Shown here: positions 52,698 to 64,000 of the stretch, one piece after another | Numbering within the stretch: the stretch's first letter is position 1 | How the letters are laid out: each line of letters opens with the position of its first letter | Assembly: GCF_029633865.1 (NCBI RefSeq) | Contig: NC_079214.1 | Span: 35,494,804 to 35,558,803 of the forward strand | Source: Lampris incognitus | Lineage: Eukaryota; Chordata; Actinopteri; Lampriformes; Lampridae | Reading direction: 5' to 3' | Length of the DNA: 64,000 nucleotides | Position numbers and translations under genes: made by a program | Notes under the pieces: generated by a model | What the model saw: the letters and a program-made list of their open reading frames with translations, nothing else | Databases searched by the model: none | What the model was told of the DNA's origin: nothing

Positions 52698-55600
52698 CTG
52701 AATGGCAGAAAAAGAGTACTTGTGTCAAACATACCGTTCGATCCATGCGAACAATCATTTCTTTCCCTCAGCAGTACCCTTTCACTGAAGAGGTCAGAGT
52801 TAAAGTCAATTCAACTGGATGTGTATGGGTGAGACCTGGACGTAAATGTCAGTATGAATTTATTCATGAAATAAAAAGCACACAACTTTTGGACTATTTT
52901 TCTTGAGGTCATTGGATAACACACATAATACTGCCAGACATGGTTGGCCCGACTATCTCAGGAGAACGGCCAGAAATTCTACAATTGTTCTGTTTCCTCT
53001 CTTTGTGCAAGGGGATTGCCCCCCCCACCCCCATTTCATTTTTTACTTTTTCAACTGGAAGAACATGTCAGATTTCAACAGCCCTATTATTTCAGATTTC
53101 TGACATTATAAGTAAACGGGTAAAAAGCACACACGGTATTTTTTTTAAAAAGCCAGTTTTGGCTTTGAAGGATTAATAGAGGTTTCAGTATTCTGGTGAA
53201 CAATTGTTCTCCTTCTATAATTACAAGGCTTTGGCTGTTGAGGTGAACACACACACACACACACACACACACACTTACTTCCACAGGTGGTGGTGGTGGT
53301 GCAGTGCTGCCAGGTAGCAGGGCGTTTGAGCCAGGCGCAGTGCTGGTCTGGCAGAGTCCTGGCACTCCTCCGGTGGACACAGTCGACCCTGCGTGACTGA
53401 AAACCGCCCCCACACGCCACCGTGCATGCCCGCCATGGACCCACCCTCCACTGCACGTCACACAGCGCCGATGAACAGTTCCGTTCCGACGCTGGCCTGA
53501 AACAATGACAGCAGTTTGAAAGACAGCCAGAAAGCCAGATTCAAACCTCAACAAAAACTTATGGCTGCATCTTAGACTTGTCTTTTGACTTTTAGAAAAA
53601 CTTCTTATCCTAAGTTTTTTTTTTAAATACATGTGTGTCTACCTGTTCCCGAAGTCACAGTCTTGGTGAGAGGAACCGTTGGCATGCTGGCAGATGACAG
53701 ATCTTTTCTGTACAGTAACAGTGGAGCCTAAACACCTCCCTGAACACTGAAATAGAGTTACAGAGAAAAACCTTACACTACATTTTAACCGGGGGGTCAG
53801 GAGCAAATATACTCTAATGGCCAAAGATTATTCCCACTTCAGTCAAAGACACACTGGTCATTCAATATTACTCTCCGAGCCATCATCATTGCCCTCTCAA
53901 GTCCACAGCGATTGTAGGGGCAATGATAGGTGAGGGGGTGAGATGATTTTTGTGGGTTGCAAGATGATTTATAAATTCTGGGGCGGCATGGCTCAGGAGG
54001 TAGAGCAGGTTGTCTAGTAATCATAGGGTCGCTGGTTTGTTCCTCGGCTCCTGCAGAGAGCGTGTCGAAGTGTCCTTGAGCAAGACACTGAACACCTAAC
54101 TGCTCCTGATGAGCAGGTTGGCACCTTGCATGGCAGCCTCCACTATCACTGTATGAATGTGTGTGGGAATGGGTGAGTGTGAGGCATACACTGTAAAATG
54201 CTTTGAGTGGTGGGTAGACTAGAAAAGCGCTATGTAAATGTAGTCCATTTACCATTTATCTGGAAAACAGCGTTTCTGATACAGAAACATGGTATAATGT
54301 GTCACATCTTTGTGAAATTCTCTTGCAAATGAAAAATTTTCATCCTCAAAATGCCCTCCAAATAGCATGCACATTGGCAATCAATATCATCCTGTCACAG
54401 TCCACCTTTCCACGTGAGCATCTCTGTGTCAAGGGCTTTAGAGAAGGCACTTGTAGACAATTAGGCAAACACCATACTTAATGAAAAGCAGCTATTTACT
54501 CAACAATCAATCAAAACGTTTGGACATTACTGGGTACTAATTGCTGATATATAATGCAAGCTACAGTATAACAAAATCCAAAACATTAATTCGAGTATTT
54601 GGTCTAACTGCTGCAAGAAGTCCATCTATTTTCATACCACTTGCTAGGGTAAAGGTTGCAGTAGCTGCTGACTACCGTGATTCCCTTGATTATTTGTGAA
54701 GGGATAAAGAGTCCTGGTCCACTGTTTCATGACCAGAAAAAAAAAAAGCTCATTGTTCCTCCTGAATGTGAGGCTCAACTATTGGCCGCAGTCTCTTTTC
54801 TAGTACTCTGGCAAAGGCTGAGTGATGTGATCCCTTGATACCTGGGAAACTATTTGGTTTTCTTTTTGTCATCATGGGAGTCACTGCCCATCGCTGCCAA
54901 TTCAAGCCCGCTAATCCTGAATTCTATATCAGTTGAAGAGGCATGTCAACCATGATGTTTCCAACAACATTAGCACACTGAATGTTTCAAGGCAGGATTT
55001 CATCTAACCCTGGTGCCTTGCGACTGTAAGACTTTTTGGGGGGGGGGGTTTCTCTCCAATTGTATCCGGCCAATTACCCCACTCTTTCGAGCCGTCCCGG
55101 TCACTGCTCCACCCCCTCTGCCGATCCAGGGAGGGCTGCAGACTATCACATGTCTCCCCCGATACATGTGGAGTCACCAGCTGCTTCTTTTCACCTGACA
55201 GTGAGGAGTTTTGCCAGGGGGACGTCAGTGGTTCCTATCCATCAAGGCCCAAGATTATGCAATTTTTTTTGGGGGGGGGGGGTTTCTCCCTTTTTCTCCC
55301 CAATTGCATCTGGCCAATAAGCCCTCTCTTCCAAGTCGTCCCGGTCACTGCTCCACCCCCTCTGCTGATGCGGGGAGGGCTGAAGACTACCACATGCCTC
55401 CCCTGATACATGTGGAGTCACCAGCCGCTTCTTTTCCCCTGGCAGTGAGGAGTTTCGCCAGGGGGACATAGCGCATGGGAGGATCACGCTATTCCCCCCA
55501 GTTCCCCCTCCCCCCTGAACAGGCACCCCAAATGTCCAGAGGAGGTGCTAGTGCAGCGACCAGGACACATACCCACATCTGACTTCCCACCCACAGACAC

Positions 55601-58600
55601 GGCCAATTGTGTCTGTAGGGACACTTGACCAAGCTGGAGGTAACCCAGGGATTCAAACAGGCAATCCCCATGTTGGTGGGCAATGGAATAGACCGCTACA
55701 CCACTTGGATGCCCTTGTAAGACATTGTAACAACTTCAGTGATCTTTGCAAAGGTCTGAGTATCTCCCAGCATTCTACCCCAAACAGTGAGTGTGTTTGT
55801 TAGGTTAAAGATATTGTGTTTATGTATTTCTCATTGAACATTGCTATGCATCACACCATATCACAAGAACTTGATAAAAGTATTCTAATTACTATAATCA
55901 GAATGAATTACAGAAACGTTGTGTAAGGAGACTAAATTGTGAAAACTTTTATGGGCCACTTAATCTCATAACACTGCAATAATGAATTCATAATATGTTG
56001 AAAAGCATACACGTTACAAGTTAAACAGTGTTCTGAACTAATTTAAATGTAAGATGGTGACATGCTCGTGACATCGCAGCATACATTTAATCAATGCACT
56101 GAGGATCTTTTTCAAGTTACCTTTCCCCAAGGACTGGTTACCCAGTTAGGACATATACTGGAGGTGCACTCCTCTCTGTCAGCTGGTGGTGTGCTCCTAC
56201 CACAGGCAGATGGCGCTAGCGTCCTCACCGCTCCCTTGGCCTCGAACTGCTGGCAGGACACTTGCCTCTGCCTCCAACCACCGCCACACGAAGCTGAGCA
56301 CTTAGACCACTCAGAAACCACCCAGCTGTTGGGGGATAGCAAACAAAACAAGCAGATGTTTGGGTTTGGCAAGTTGAAGATAACTTGTAAGTGTCGAATC
56401 ATACTCGGTGGGGGGGGGGGGGGGGGGCAAGAGTACAGTCACTTAAAAAGATGATAGAAAATTTACACACAAAGTAAGGCTGGAAAAAACTGAGGCTACA
56501 TCCATTCAGTTCCACATCACGGTGGTTTGAGAAGTTTAAGAGTCATCTCATTGGTTTCCAGAGGTCAGGGGCATTCATCTGTTATATCAACACAAGCTTT
56601 GCTCATTCATTAAGTTAAATAGCCGAGCTCTCTTTTATGTCTTGTCCAACTGCTCAAATAGTTTGGAAACTTGTTTTAGGAGACAAAAGCTGTTCTATAA
56701 TGGAATACGCCTGTTTGCTGTATCAAATCCTTGCCAGCGCAATCACCCGAGCTGCGGTTACGCCTGTCTTTTCAATGCCACCTCTGTGATCAGATGTACT
56801 AGATTAGAACCCAGCCATGTCCGCATATGTGTGTTCACATGTGACACCTGAATGCAACCTGCCTGTTTGGAGAGTGATTGGATTTAATAATCCTGCATGG
56901 CACATCTAGAAAAATAGCACTTGGTGTACGAGCGAGCGGCCCTCTTTTCTTTATATTTCATTGTTTTCTAATGGTGGCAGGGCTCGCATGGGAGGAGAGT
57001 GGAGATGTGTGACTAACACAGCTATTGTGCTGCTCAGAGCTGGAAAGACCTCGGTTGACAGGAGACTCATAGTTTGAGAAGGAAGCCAGCATTGTTGGCT
57101 TCTTTTGAACTTGTCCAGTGCTAGTAGACATCGGTCTCAATGCAAGCCGGGCCATCTCGGCACTTGGTCTGGCTCATCGGTTCAAAAAGCAAGCTAGATC
57201 TGATACAGACTTTACAGTTAGTGTGTCCTGGCATGATCAGATGAAAAAAGTGACAAAAGTCACATTGAAAAGACAAGTGTAACCATGGCTCCAAATTGTG
57301 AGTTTTCAAACTGTGTTTGTGTGTATCACAGAAAGTTGAACCAGTTCATCAGGACACAACATTTATTGAGAGAAACGTTTCATAACTCATCTAAGAGAAC
57401 TCTTCAGTCTCAACTGACTGCAGGTATCCCCACCATTATAAACAAAACAGTGGCATAACGACCGAAACCAGCGATCGGTTTCATATGCAAATTGGCGTGA
57501 CCATTAACTAGAGTTGCAATAGCTATTTGTACTATTCACAGAGGACTGAGGAATGGTATGTGTGTGTGTGTTTGTAAGAGTGAACATGAAGACAACCACT
57601 CTTTAGTACATACTTGCATCTCTAGTAAATGTTAGCCATTCAGCCTGTCTGTCTTCTGTTTGTCTGTATGTCTTTTTGCATGTCTGCCTGCCAGTCTGCC
57701 AGTCACAAACAAACAAAGACTAGCATTGTGTAAGGCTCTTCTGTGATAGCACCCCAGGGAAAGCTACTGATGTATCAGTCTCTACAGTAAGAGCATGAGT
57801 GTGTGTGTTTTTTTTTCTGTTTAATGTATATGGTAATACTAAACTAATGCTTTTTGCACAGGCACACAGTGGCTCCATACACATTTGAGAGCAAGTTGAT
57901 TCATATACTGACAGAAACATAGTAAAGAATTTGAAATTTAGTACTCAAAGTGTATTTATTGCAGCAGCTCACTGTAGACACTGTACTATACAGCAACACT
58001 GGCTTGATTCATTGAGAAGATAGATTGGATACATCAATACACCCCAAAACTTATACGGATACCTCTGACTCCACTGGTCTTCAGTGACCGCAAATCCACA
58101 ACCCCTGCTGTACCACGCAGACTTATTTCATGCTAATAGCCCAACATTTGTGTAGGATTAGCTGGCCAAAGGCCTGACGGTGGGGTGGGGGCTGAGTGAT
58201 GGGCGGTGTGATGGGTACAGGCAGGTTGGCAAGGGATCAGAGCCCCACAGAGCAAGGCTGGAGCAACAAGGGGTTTCAGGGTGAGATGATTTTGCTGAGA
58301 GTATACTTCAACTAATTTGGCTGCTCTTCCTGAATTTATTACAGGCCTGCCTACTTTTAATGTGATCTTCCATTCCATTGGGAGTGTGTGTACATGCGTG
58401 CGTGCGTGCATGTGTGTGTGTCTGACCTAATGAATTTATATTTTAAATCAAATTCAATGTAAAAACCACGGGCAATGTAAAAACCGTAAGGCCTTTCAAA
58501 TCGTGGGTTTAGAAGATTTCTCATACAAGTAACAACACCAGCAGGTTTTTCTAATTAGCATAAATTTAAACAATGAAAGAGGGAGTTGGTAAAATCAGCT

Positions 58601-61600
58601 CGTGATACGTTAAAAAAAACTTTCATAAGGCATCCATGTGGCATGGCAGTCTATTCCATTGCCTACCAACATGAGGATCACTGGTTCAAATCCTAGTATT
58701 ACCTCTGACTTGGTCAGGCGTCCCTACAGAAACAATTGGCCATGTCTGTGGGTGGGAAGGCAGATGTGGGTATGTATCCTGGTCACTGCACTAGCACCTC
58801 CTCTGGTTGGTTTTGAGTGCTTGTTCACAGGGGTGGGGGAACTGGGGGGAATAGCGTGAGCTTCCCATGCGCTATGTCCCCCTGGCGAAACTCCTAACTG
58901 CCAGGTGAAAAGAAGCGGCTGGCGACTCCACATGTATCAGAGGAGGCATGTGGTAGTCTTCAGCCCTCCTCGCATCAGCAGAGAGGGTAGAGCAGTGACC
59001 AGGACGACTTGGAAGAGAGGGGTAATTGTCCGGATGCAATTAGAGAGAAAAAGGGAGACCCCCCCCCCCCAAAAAAAAATTACATAATTTTGGGCCTTGA
59101 TGGATAGGAACCACTGACAGCTTACTTTTACAAAGGAACTTCTGGGTTTGTTATTTGAAAGCCCACATAGGTAATGATTTAAACAGCAAAAGTGATTTGA
59201 TCTTTTTTTTTCTTTTAAGCTGGATTCATGAGATAGTTGGATCGAGGCATAATCCTATATGTACCTCGGAGGGCAGTCCTTTATGTTGCAGGCCACTGGG
59301 GAGCTGACGGGTCTAGGTATTTGGTGACACATGGTAGGGTGTACGTCTCTCCCCTTTGGGCTAACACAGCGCACCCTCTGCAAGCGTGTCCCTCTGTCCC
59401 CGCAAGATGAGCTGCATGCGGTCCAATCTCCAACACGCCACATAAACTCTGTGGACACAAAAAACATAAGTAAGAAGGAGGACATTACAGTGATTGTAGC
59501 GAAAGACTTGAATAAACCAGTGTACGCCATCATCCAGCAGCAATATGCTCAATAAAGTGCACTTGAGTGCTATATGTACGCATGAACGAGAGGCAAAACT
59601 ATGTGTGCTCTATCTTTGGCTCATGGCAGTCCCAAGGTCTTGTTAAGAAATGAAACAGTGGAAATTGTTGAAATATTCAAAGCCTTTTTAAGTCTTAGTT
59701 TTAAAACCTATTTTCATTCACTGGCCTTTGACTGTATGACACATTCTTTTATATTTCATTCATTCATTCATCTTCAGCTGCTTCTCGTGGTGGCAGCAAG
59801 CTAAGTAGGGCACTCCAGATGTCCCTCTCCCCAGCAAAGCAATGCCCTCCAGCTCCTCCTGGTGGATCCCAAGGCGTTCCCAGGCCAGATTGGACATGTA
59901 GTCCCTCCAGCGAGTTCTGGGTCTACCCCGGGGTCTCCTTCCAGTTGGCCATGCCCGGTAAACCTCCAAAGGAAGGCACCCAGGAGGCATCATAATCAGA
60001 TGCCCGAATCACCTCAACTGGCTCCTTTTGATGCAAAGGAGCAGTGGCTCTACTCCGAGCTCCCTCCGGATGTGCGAGCTCTCACCCTATCTCTAAGGCT
60101 GAGCCCAGACACCCTATGGAAGAAACTAATTTCAGCCGCTTGTATCCGTGATCTCACCCTTTCGGTCACTACCCAAAGCTCATGACCATAGGTGAGGGTT
60201 GGAATGAAGATTGACTGGTAAATTGAGAGCTTTGCCTTCCGGCTCAGCTCCTTCTTCACCACAACGGTCCAGTACAACATCCACGTTGCTGGTGATGCTG
60301 CAACAATCCACCTGTCAATCTCCCGCTCCATCCTACCCTCACTCATGAACAAGACCCTGAGATACTTGAACTCCATCACTTGAGGCAACAACTCATCCCC
60401 AATATGGAGGGAGCAATCCACCATTTTCTGGTAGAGAACCATGGTCTCAGACTTGGAGGTGCTGACTCTTATCGCGGCCATTTCACACTCCGCTGCAAAC
60501 CACGCCAGTGCGCGCTGGAGGCCGCATTCTGATGAAGCCAACAAAATCACATCATCTGCAAAGAGCAGAGATGCAATTCTGAGGTTCCCAAAATGGACAC
60601 AATCCTCGCCTTGGCTGCACCTTGAGATCCTGTCCATGAATATCACAAACAGAATCAGAGACAAGGGACAACCTTGGCGGAGTCCGACACCCACCAAAAA
60701 CGTGTTTGACTTTGTGCCGAGAATGTGGACACAGCTCTCACTTTGGTTATACAAGGACCGGATAGGGTCTTGAAGTGCTTTAAGTGGACACTGGCCTGGG
60801 TCCGTGGTGGTGGAGCGGTCCAAGCATCGGCTTTGTGTCGATGCAGTTGCCCACTGGGGACCGGGGTTAACGCCTCGGTCTTGTCAGATCCGACTATGGC
60901 CGGACTCGATGAAGCAGCAATAATTGGCAACGCTGTCTTTGGGAGGGGGGCGGAGTCGGCTTGTGCTCGTCACATGAATGCGTCTCTGTGTGTGTGTCGG
61001 AAAATGCAATGGTTCGGCCTAGATTCGCCTTGTCAGGAAAGTGGCGAGGCGTCTCCTTCGAGACTGCCGGCCGGAGAGATGCAGTTGGCGAATGCATGCA
61101 GTACGAGGGTGGGTGTTTGAACTAAAATAGGGATCAATTAGCCACTAAATTGGGAGAAAAAGGGAAAATCAGAAATAAATTTATATACAAGGGCCAGATG
61201 GCTTGCAGCAACTGCCCCGGTACCCCAGTATCTTTTATATTTCATTGCTTTTATATTACTTCACTTAATTCTTGTTGCTTCTATTGGTGCTATTACCATG
61301 TTGCTTCCCTCTGTTTTATTCCCTCTGTTATGCTAACTAGGTTTGTGTTTTATATCATTCATTCATTCATTCAATTGTGTTTTATAGTGATATATAAATA
61401 AAGTTGTAATGACTCGCTCCACCATGGAGTTGGTAACATGTTCGAGGCAAAGGTGAGAAAGTGGGTGGAGACATTGTGCGGTCCATACAAGAGAACAAAT
61501 CAATGTGTTCAGACACATTGATTTGCAAGATCAATCTAAGCAAGATGAAAGCCAGCTGTACCACACTGAACTACCGAGTAGCAAAGAAACCAACACTTAA

Positions 61601-62879
61601 TTTGTCTGGCTGGACAGTGAAAACGTTGTTCAATCAAGATGTAGACCAGCGAGGGTTAAAAAAATGCTAACATTAAAGCCTTAAGAGTAAGCAGGCTTCA
61701 GGACGTCCGGGTAGCATAGCAGTCTATTTCTGTTGCCTACCAATACGGGGATCGCAGGTTCGAATCCCCACGTTACCTCCGGCTTGGCTCGGCATCCGTA
61801 CAGACACAATTGGCCGTGTCTGCGAGTGGGAAGCGGGTTGTGGGTATGTGTCCTGGTCGTAGGACTGGCACCTCCTCTGGTCAGCCAGGGTGCCTGTTCA
61901 GGGGGAGGGGGAACTGGGGAGAATAGCGTGATCCTCCCACGCACTATGTCCCCCTGGTAAAACTCCTCACTGTCAGGGGAAAAGAAGCGGCTGACGACTC
62001 CAAATGTATCGGAGGAGATGTGGTAGTCTGCAGCCCTCCCCGGATTGGCAGAGGGGCTGGAGCAGCAACCTAAAGACTACCCCGGCCGGATACAATTGGG
62101 GAGAAAAAGGGTGAAAAAAAAAAAAAAAAAAAGGGTAAGCGGGTTTCCCTTCCAAATACTACACAAGCTGATTTCACAAGTTGATATACCTTCCAAAGTG
62201 AGAGGAACTAATTACTGAGAGTCAGTCAAAGTCAATAGTCAAACTGTTACATATTGTACTTGCAGTTTGATTTGTGAAGCAGCAAGATCTGAGCAATTCT
62301 GTTTCTATTTTCCTCATGGGATTTTCTTCTCTTCTTTAAGGATGCCTGCTGAGGATGTCTGTTGAGGATGCCTGCTGAGGATGCCTGAGGATGTGTAAGC
62401 ATTCCTTCTTTTAGGATGCCCGTTGAGTTGATGCAGTGATATTTAGTCTTTACACGTTTATTACCCATATCTATGTTTAAACATGGATGTCTCTTTGTTT
62501 TCTTTTCCTTCTTATTTTCACTTGTGATTTTCGTTTTGAGACTGTCTTTACAGTCATCTGATCATCTGGACTTTCCTATAACTAGCCAAAGCCATTATTT
62601 TTATCAAACGTAGAACCCGGTGAGTAAGACTTGCTTCGACATCAGTTAGGTGGCAGAAACTCTGAGGAAGACTGCTCAGCTCTTGGTATACTGGTGAATG
62701 GAAAGATGAAATTGAATTATTCGAGTCATTCCCACATATGACACTTTTCTAACATATTACTGCTGCTCAGGCTCATCTTAATGGCATACCAAATGCAGCC
62801 TGAGGCCTTCCTGGATTCTGAGGTTTACGGGTGGCTGCCCTTTTTCACTGCACATATTTAATATTACCTATTCATTCTC

Positions 62880-62915
<36 letters not shown>

Positions 62916-64000
62916 CCTCTCTCTCTCAGTCATTCTCATTTCCCTTTTTCTTACATTTTCTCACTCTGATTCCCACCTCTCCTGCTGCCGATTCCAGGAT
63001 GATGAGGTTCTGCAACCAAGACAGATATGAGCCTCACAAGGCTTGGCAATGCTTAAAACAGGAGAGACAACAGTTCACTGCCATGCCTGAAACTTTGTGA
63101 ATTTCTTGCTGGTGCAATGTCATCCCCCTCTTAACTCTCTGTTACTCCCCTGTGGCTCTTTCACTCCCTTTTGTTAACCTAAAACAATATGCTCCATTAA
63201 GAAAACAAGAAAGATTGTAGCGGTCTTCTATTAATCATTGTTGATATTAGCCATTATTCCCCTGTCATTTGCCCCCTGCTCTCATGTCTACAGTACAAAC
63301 CATATAGTGTTATGACAAATATTTTGAGGTCAACCTGAAGTGGTACAAATTGCTAATTGGGGTCCAGTGATGGCTACCAGCTGTGCCTACAATCCAACAC
63401 GTAGGTGTTCAGTCCTGAGAGGGCAACCGGCATCATGTGATTATGTTTTGGCCAATGAGGGATAGGAGGAGACAGGATAAGAAGGGATTGAGAGGACTCG
63501 GCAATGAAAATGGGTACATACGGCACAACGCTGAACAGACACAGCACAATAAGGGCCTTGTGCTTCCAGCTCAGACTCAGGGTGAAGGAGCAGGCAGGCT
63601 GGTGTTTCATAAGTGATTTTGCCATTCAGACATTTAAAGGCTCAAAGTCACTGTGAGTCAGGTTTAGTAAGATGTCAAAAACAGTAAATGCTATGTTAAA
63701 GGGCAAAAAAAAAAAGACTTTATACATTATTACATGTGTGTACATGCACATTTAGACACAGAGAACAAAACAAGCATTCCTTCCAAATGGCCAACATATA
63801 CTCACCCTCCGTGTGGACGTAGATCCAGGCAGACATTGTTTGTCTGGTACTGTTGATGAGAGTCCGACATATGTAGCGACCTGAGAACTTCCCCTGCAGC
63901 GTGTTGACCTCCAGGACACGACCTTTCATCAGCATTCTGTACTGCAAACCCAGACCTCGACCCTGATCCTGACCCGGTCCTGGAGCCTCCTTCAGGGTCA
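52579..64000 (-). CDS. ADAMTSL3: ADAMTSL3 (punctin-2-like), C-terminal 6 exons, partial
   Basis: Secreted ADAMTS-like extracellular matrix glycoprotein without protease domain. Exons (minus): 64000-63806 (open to the window edge), 59448-59265, 56325-56121, 53746-53643, 53496-53279, 52697-52579. Phases join throughout. Order: Ig-like C2 end (LQGKFSGRYICRTLINSTRQ), four TSP1 modules starting WRVGDWTACSSSCG, WVVSEWSKCSASCGGG, WVTSPWGKCSGRC and WRVGPWRACTVACGGG, then a PLAC domain (ECKDSTQYCDVV, KQRCCESC) and TAG. Sequons NST, NGS and NCS are seen. Synteny with EFL1 and SAXO2 favours ADAMTSL3 over its paralogue ADAMTSL1. The 5' exons lie right of the window. Confidence 0.88.
52698..53278. other. 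ADAMTSL3 last intron
   Basis: (AC)n at 53248-53274; no other feature recognised. Confidence 0.5.
53279..53496 (-). CDS. ADAMTSL3: ADAMTSL3 TSP1 exon D
   Basis: PASERNCSSALCDVQWRVGP, WRACTVACGGGFQSRRVDC to TWQHCTTTTTCG; donor A|gtaagt directly followed by a (TG)n tract. Confidence 0.9.
53643..53746 (-). CDS. ADAMTSL3: ADAMTSL3 TSP1 exon C
   Basis: CSGRCLGSTVTVQKRSVICQ, HANGSSHQDCDFGN; acceptor 'atttcag', donor AG|gtagac. Confidence 0.9.
53978..54256 (+). repeat. SINE-like dispersed repeat with tRNA-like head
   Basis: 'atggctcaggaggtagagca', box B-like 'gctggtttgttcctcggctc', then 'tgtccttgagcaagacactg' and 'agaaaagcgctatgtaaatg'. A familiar fish repeat, here in the ADAMTSL3 intron. Confidence 0.7.
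54620..55800 (-). pseudogene. LINE reverse transcriptase fragment, split by a SINE dimer
   Basis: Minus strand reads KITEVVTM before and KAPGLDEIL after the SINE insert, then FARVLEKRLRPIVEPHIQEE further on, matching the N-terminal RT region of the LINE family whose C-terminal part lies at 59770-60830. Several stops. Confidence 0.7.
55033..55715 (-). repeat. Dimeric family A SINE with TSD
   Basis: On the minus strand: a full-length copy (55715 to about 55263), a linker of about 40 bp (55223-55262), and a 5'-truncated second copy (to 55033). TSD 'tgtaagac' at 55025-55032 and 55716-55723. Confidence 0.85.
55801..56120. other. ADAMTSL3 intron
   Basis: No feature recognised. Confidence 0.5.
56121..56325 (-). 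CDS. ADAMTSL3: ADAMTSL3 TSP1 exon B
   Basis: WVVSEWSKCSASCGGGWRQR to CTSSICPNWVTSPWGK, so the next module's WxxxPW begins here; donor gtaact. Confidence 0.9.
56326..57314. other. ADAMTSL3 intron
   Basis: G17 homopolymer at about 56410-56427; nothing else recognised. Confidence 0.5.
57315..57545 (-). mobile_element. Penelope-like terminal fragment
   Basis: Shares 'gttcatcaggacacaacatt', 'gagaaacgtttcat' and 'gactgcaggtatccccacc' with 4190-4300. No coding part. Confidence 0.7.
57546..58625. other. ADAMTSL3 intron
   Basis: Short TG and TGTC simple repeats; no gene or element recognised. Confidence 0.45.
58626..59084 (+). repeat. tRNA-derived SINE, family A, with extra 3' linker
   Basis: Box B 'ggttcaaatcc' at about 58684; ends 'gagaaaaagggagaccccc' and an A-run. 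It is followed by 'ttgggccttgatggatagga' (59090-59118), the same linker found in the dimer at 55.2 kb. Confidence 0.85.
59265..59448 (-). CDS. ADAMTSL3: ADAMTSL3 TSP1 exon A
   Basis: FMWRVGDWTACSSSCGDRGT with C.......C pattern to CNIKDCPP; acceptor 'gtccacag', donor AG|gtacat. Confidence 0.9.
59770..60830 (-). pseudogene. LINE reverse transcriptase, C-terminal half
   Basis: Minus-strand frame of 257 codons (60823-60050): VGLRQGCPLSLILFVIFMDR (motif B), LLFADDVILLASS (FADD catalytic box intact), VMEFKYLRVLF, and SIYQSIFIPTLTYGHELWVV. The C-terminal GRRPRGRPRTRWRDY follows in another phase to about 59770. Lacks endonuclease and RT motif A. Same family as 54620-55800. Confidence 0.8.
60831..61165 (+). 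repeat. SINE-like repeat, family B
   Basis: GC-rich body with 'gaccggggttaacgcctcgg' and a 3' end 'aattgggagaaaaagggaaa' closely matching the tail of family A. Directly abuts the LINE. Confidence 0.55.
61166..61697. other. ADAMTSL3 intron
   Basis: CATT tandem repeat at about 61357-61373; otherwise nothing recognised. Confidence 0.45.
61698..62132 (+). repeat. tRNA-derived SINE, family A
   Basis: 'ggacgtccgggtagcatagc', box B 'ggttcgaatcccc' at about 61758, 'gacacaattggccgtgtctg', tail 'gggagaaaaagggtg' plus A20. Possible TSD 'gtaagc(a/g)gg' on both sides. Confidence 0.88.
62341..62396. repeat. Minisatellite (about 18-bp unit)
   Basis: Three to four copies of 'gaggatgcctgctgaggatg'-type units. 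Confidence 0.75.
62876..62931. repeat. (CT)n microsatellite
   Basis: Nearly pure CT/CCCT run. Confidence 0.95.
62932..63805. other. ADAMTSL3 intron
   Basis: No coding exon or repeat recognised. Confidence 0.45.
63806..64000 (-). CDS. ADAMTSL3: ADAMTSL3 Ig-like exon (3' part)
   Basis: YRMLMKGRVLEVNTLQGKFS GRYICR has the YxC of an Ig strand F; ends AWIYVHTE plus G; donor gtgagt. The frame is open to the window end. Confidence 0.88.

Overview
The window is teleost fish nuclear DNA. The evidence is split, intron-containing genes in the vertebrate order EFL1 - SAXO2 - ADAMTSL3 (a human 15q25 neighbourhood), together with a typical fish repeat load: Tc1/mariner, hAT, L2, L1/Tx1, RTE, DIRS and Penelope-like elements, tRNA-derived SINEs, and long CA/TA microsatellites. 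No species can be named from the sequence alone.

Layout. 1-28.3 kb is a repeat desert that appears to lie inside (or beyond) the EFL1 intron after the exon at 28377-28476, since no later EFL1 exon could be found to its left. It holds, in order: a TIR element (0.6-1.1 kb); an L2 LINE split by a nearly perfect palindromic Tc1 element (1.4-3.7 kb); Penelope-like (GIY-YIG) sequence (4.2-5.7 kb); a complete DIRS-type tyrosine-recombinase retrotransposon (6502-12486); a cluster of hammerhead-ribozyme motifs in palindromic units (13.0-14.5 kb); a DD36E Tc1-like transposon (14.5-15.8 kb); and an eroded L1/Tx1 LINE (16.9-24.4 kb, with an ORF1 part at 27-27.9 kb). A nearly full-length RTE LINE with a 15-bp target duplication is inserted in that L1.

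28.4-46.5 kb carries eleven coding exons of EFL1 on the minus strand. They encode about the first 437 residues (GTPase domain and start of domain II). Their introns hold a hAT transposon (31515-33639), a Tc1 element, and a DD36E element with two further insertions. 46.6-47.17 kb is a compact head-to-head promoter region. 47172-50557 is the complete eight-exon SAXO2 gene on the plus strand (478 codons). 52579-64000 is the 3' end of ADAMTSL3 on the minus strand: Ig exon, four TSP1 modules and a PLAC exon with the stop codon. SAXO2 and ADAMTSL3 are tail to tail.

How the genes relate. EFL1 is a cytosolic ribosome-assembly GTPase, SAXO2 a ciliary microtubule protein and ADAMTSL3 a secreted matrix glycoprotein. 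They are linked by synteny, not by a common pathway. All splice junctions reported were read by eye from GT/AG signals and checked for phase continuity.
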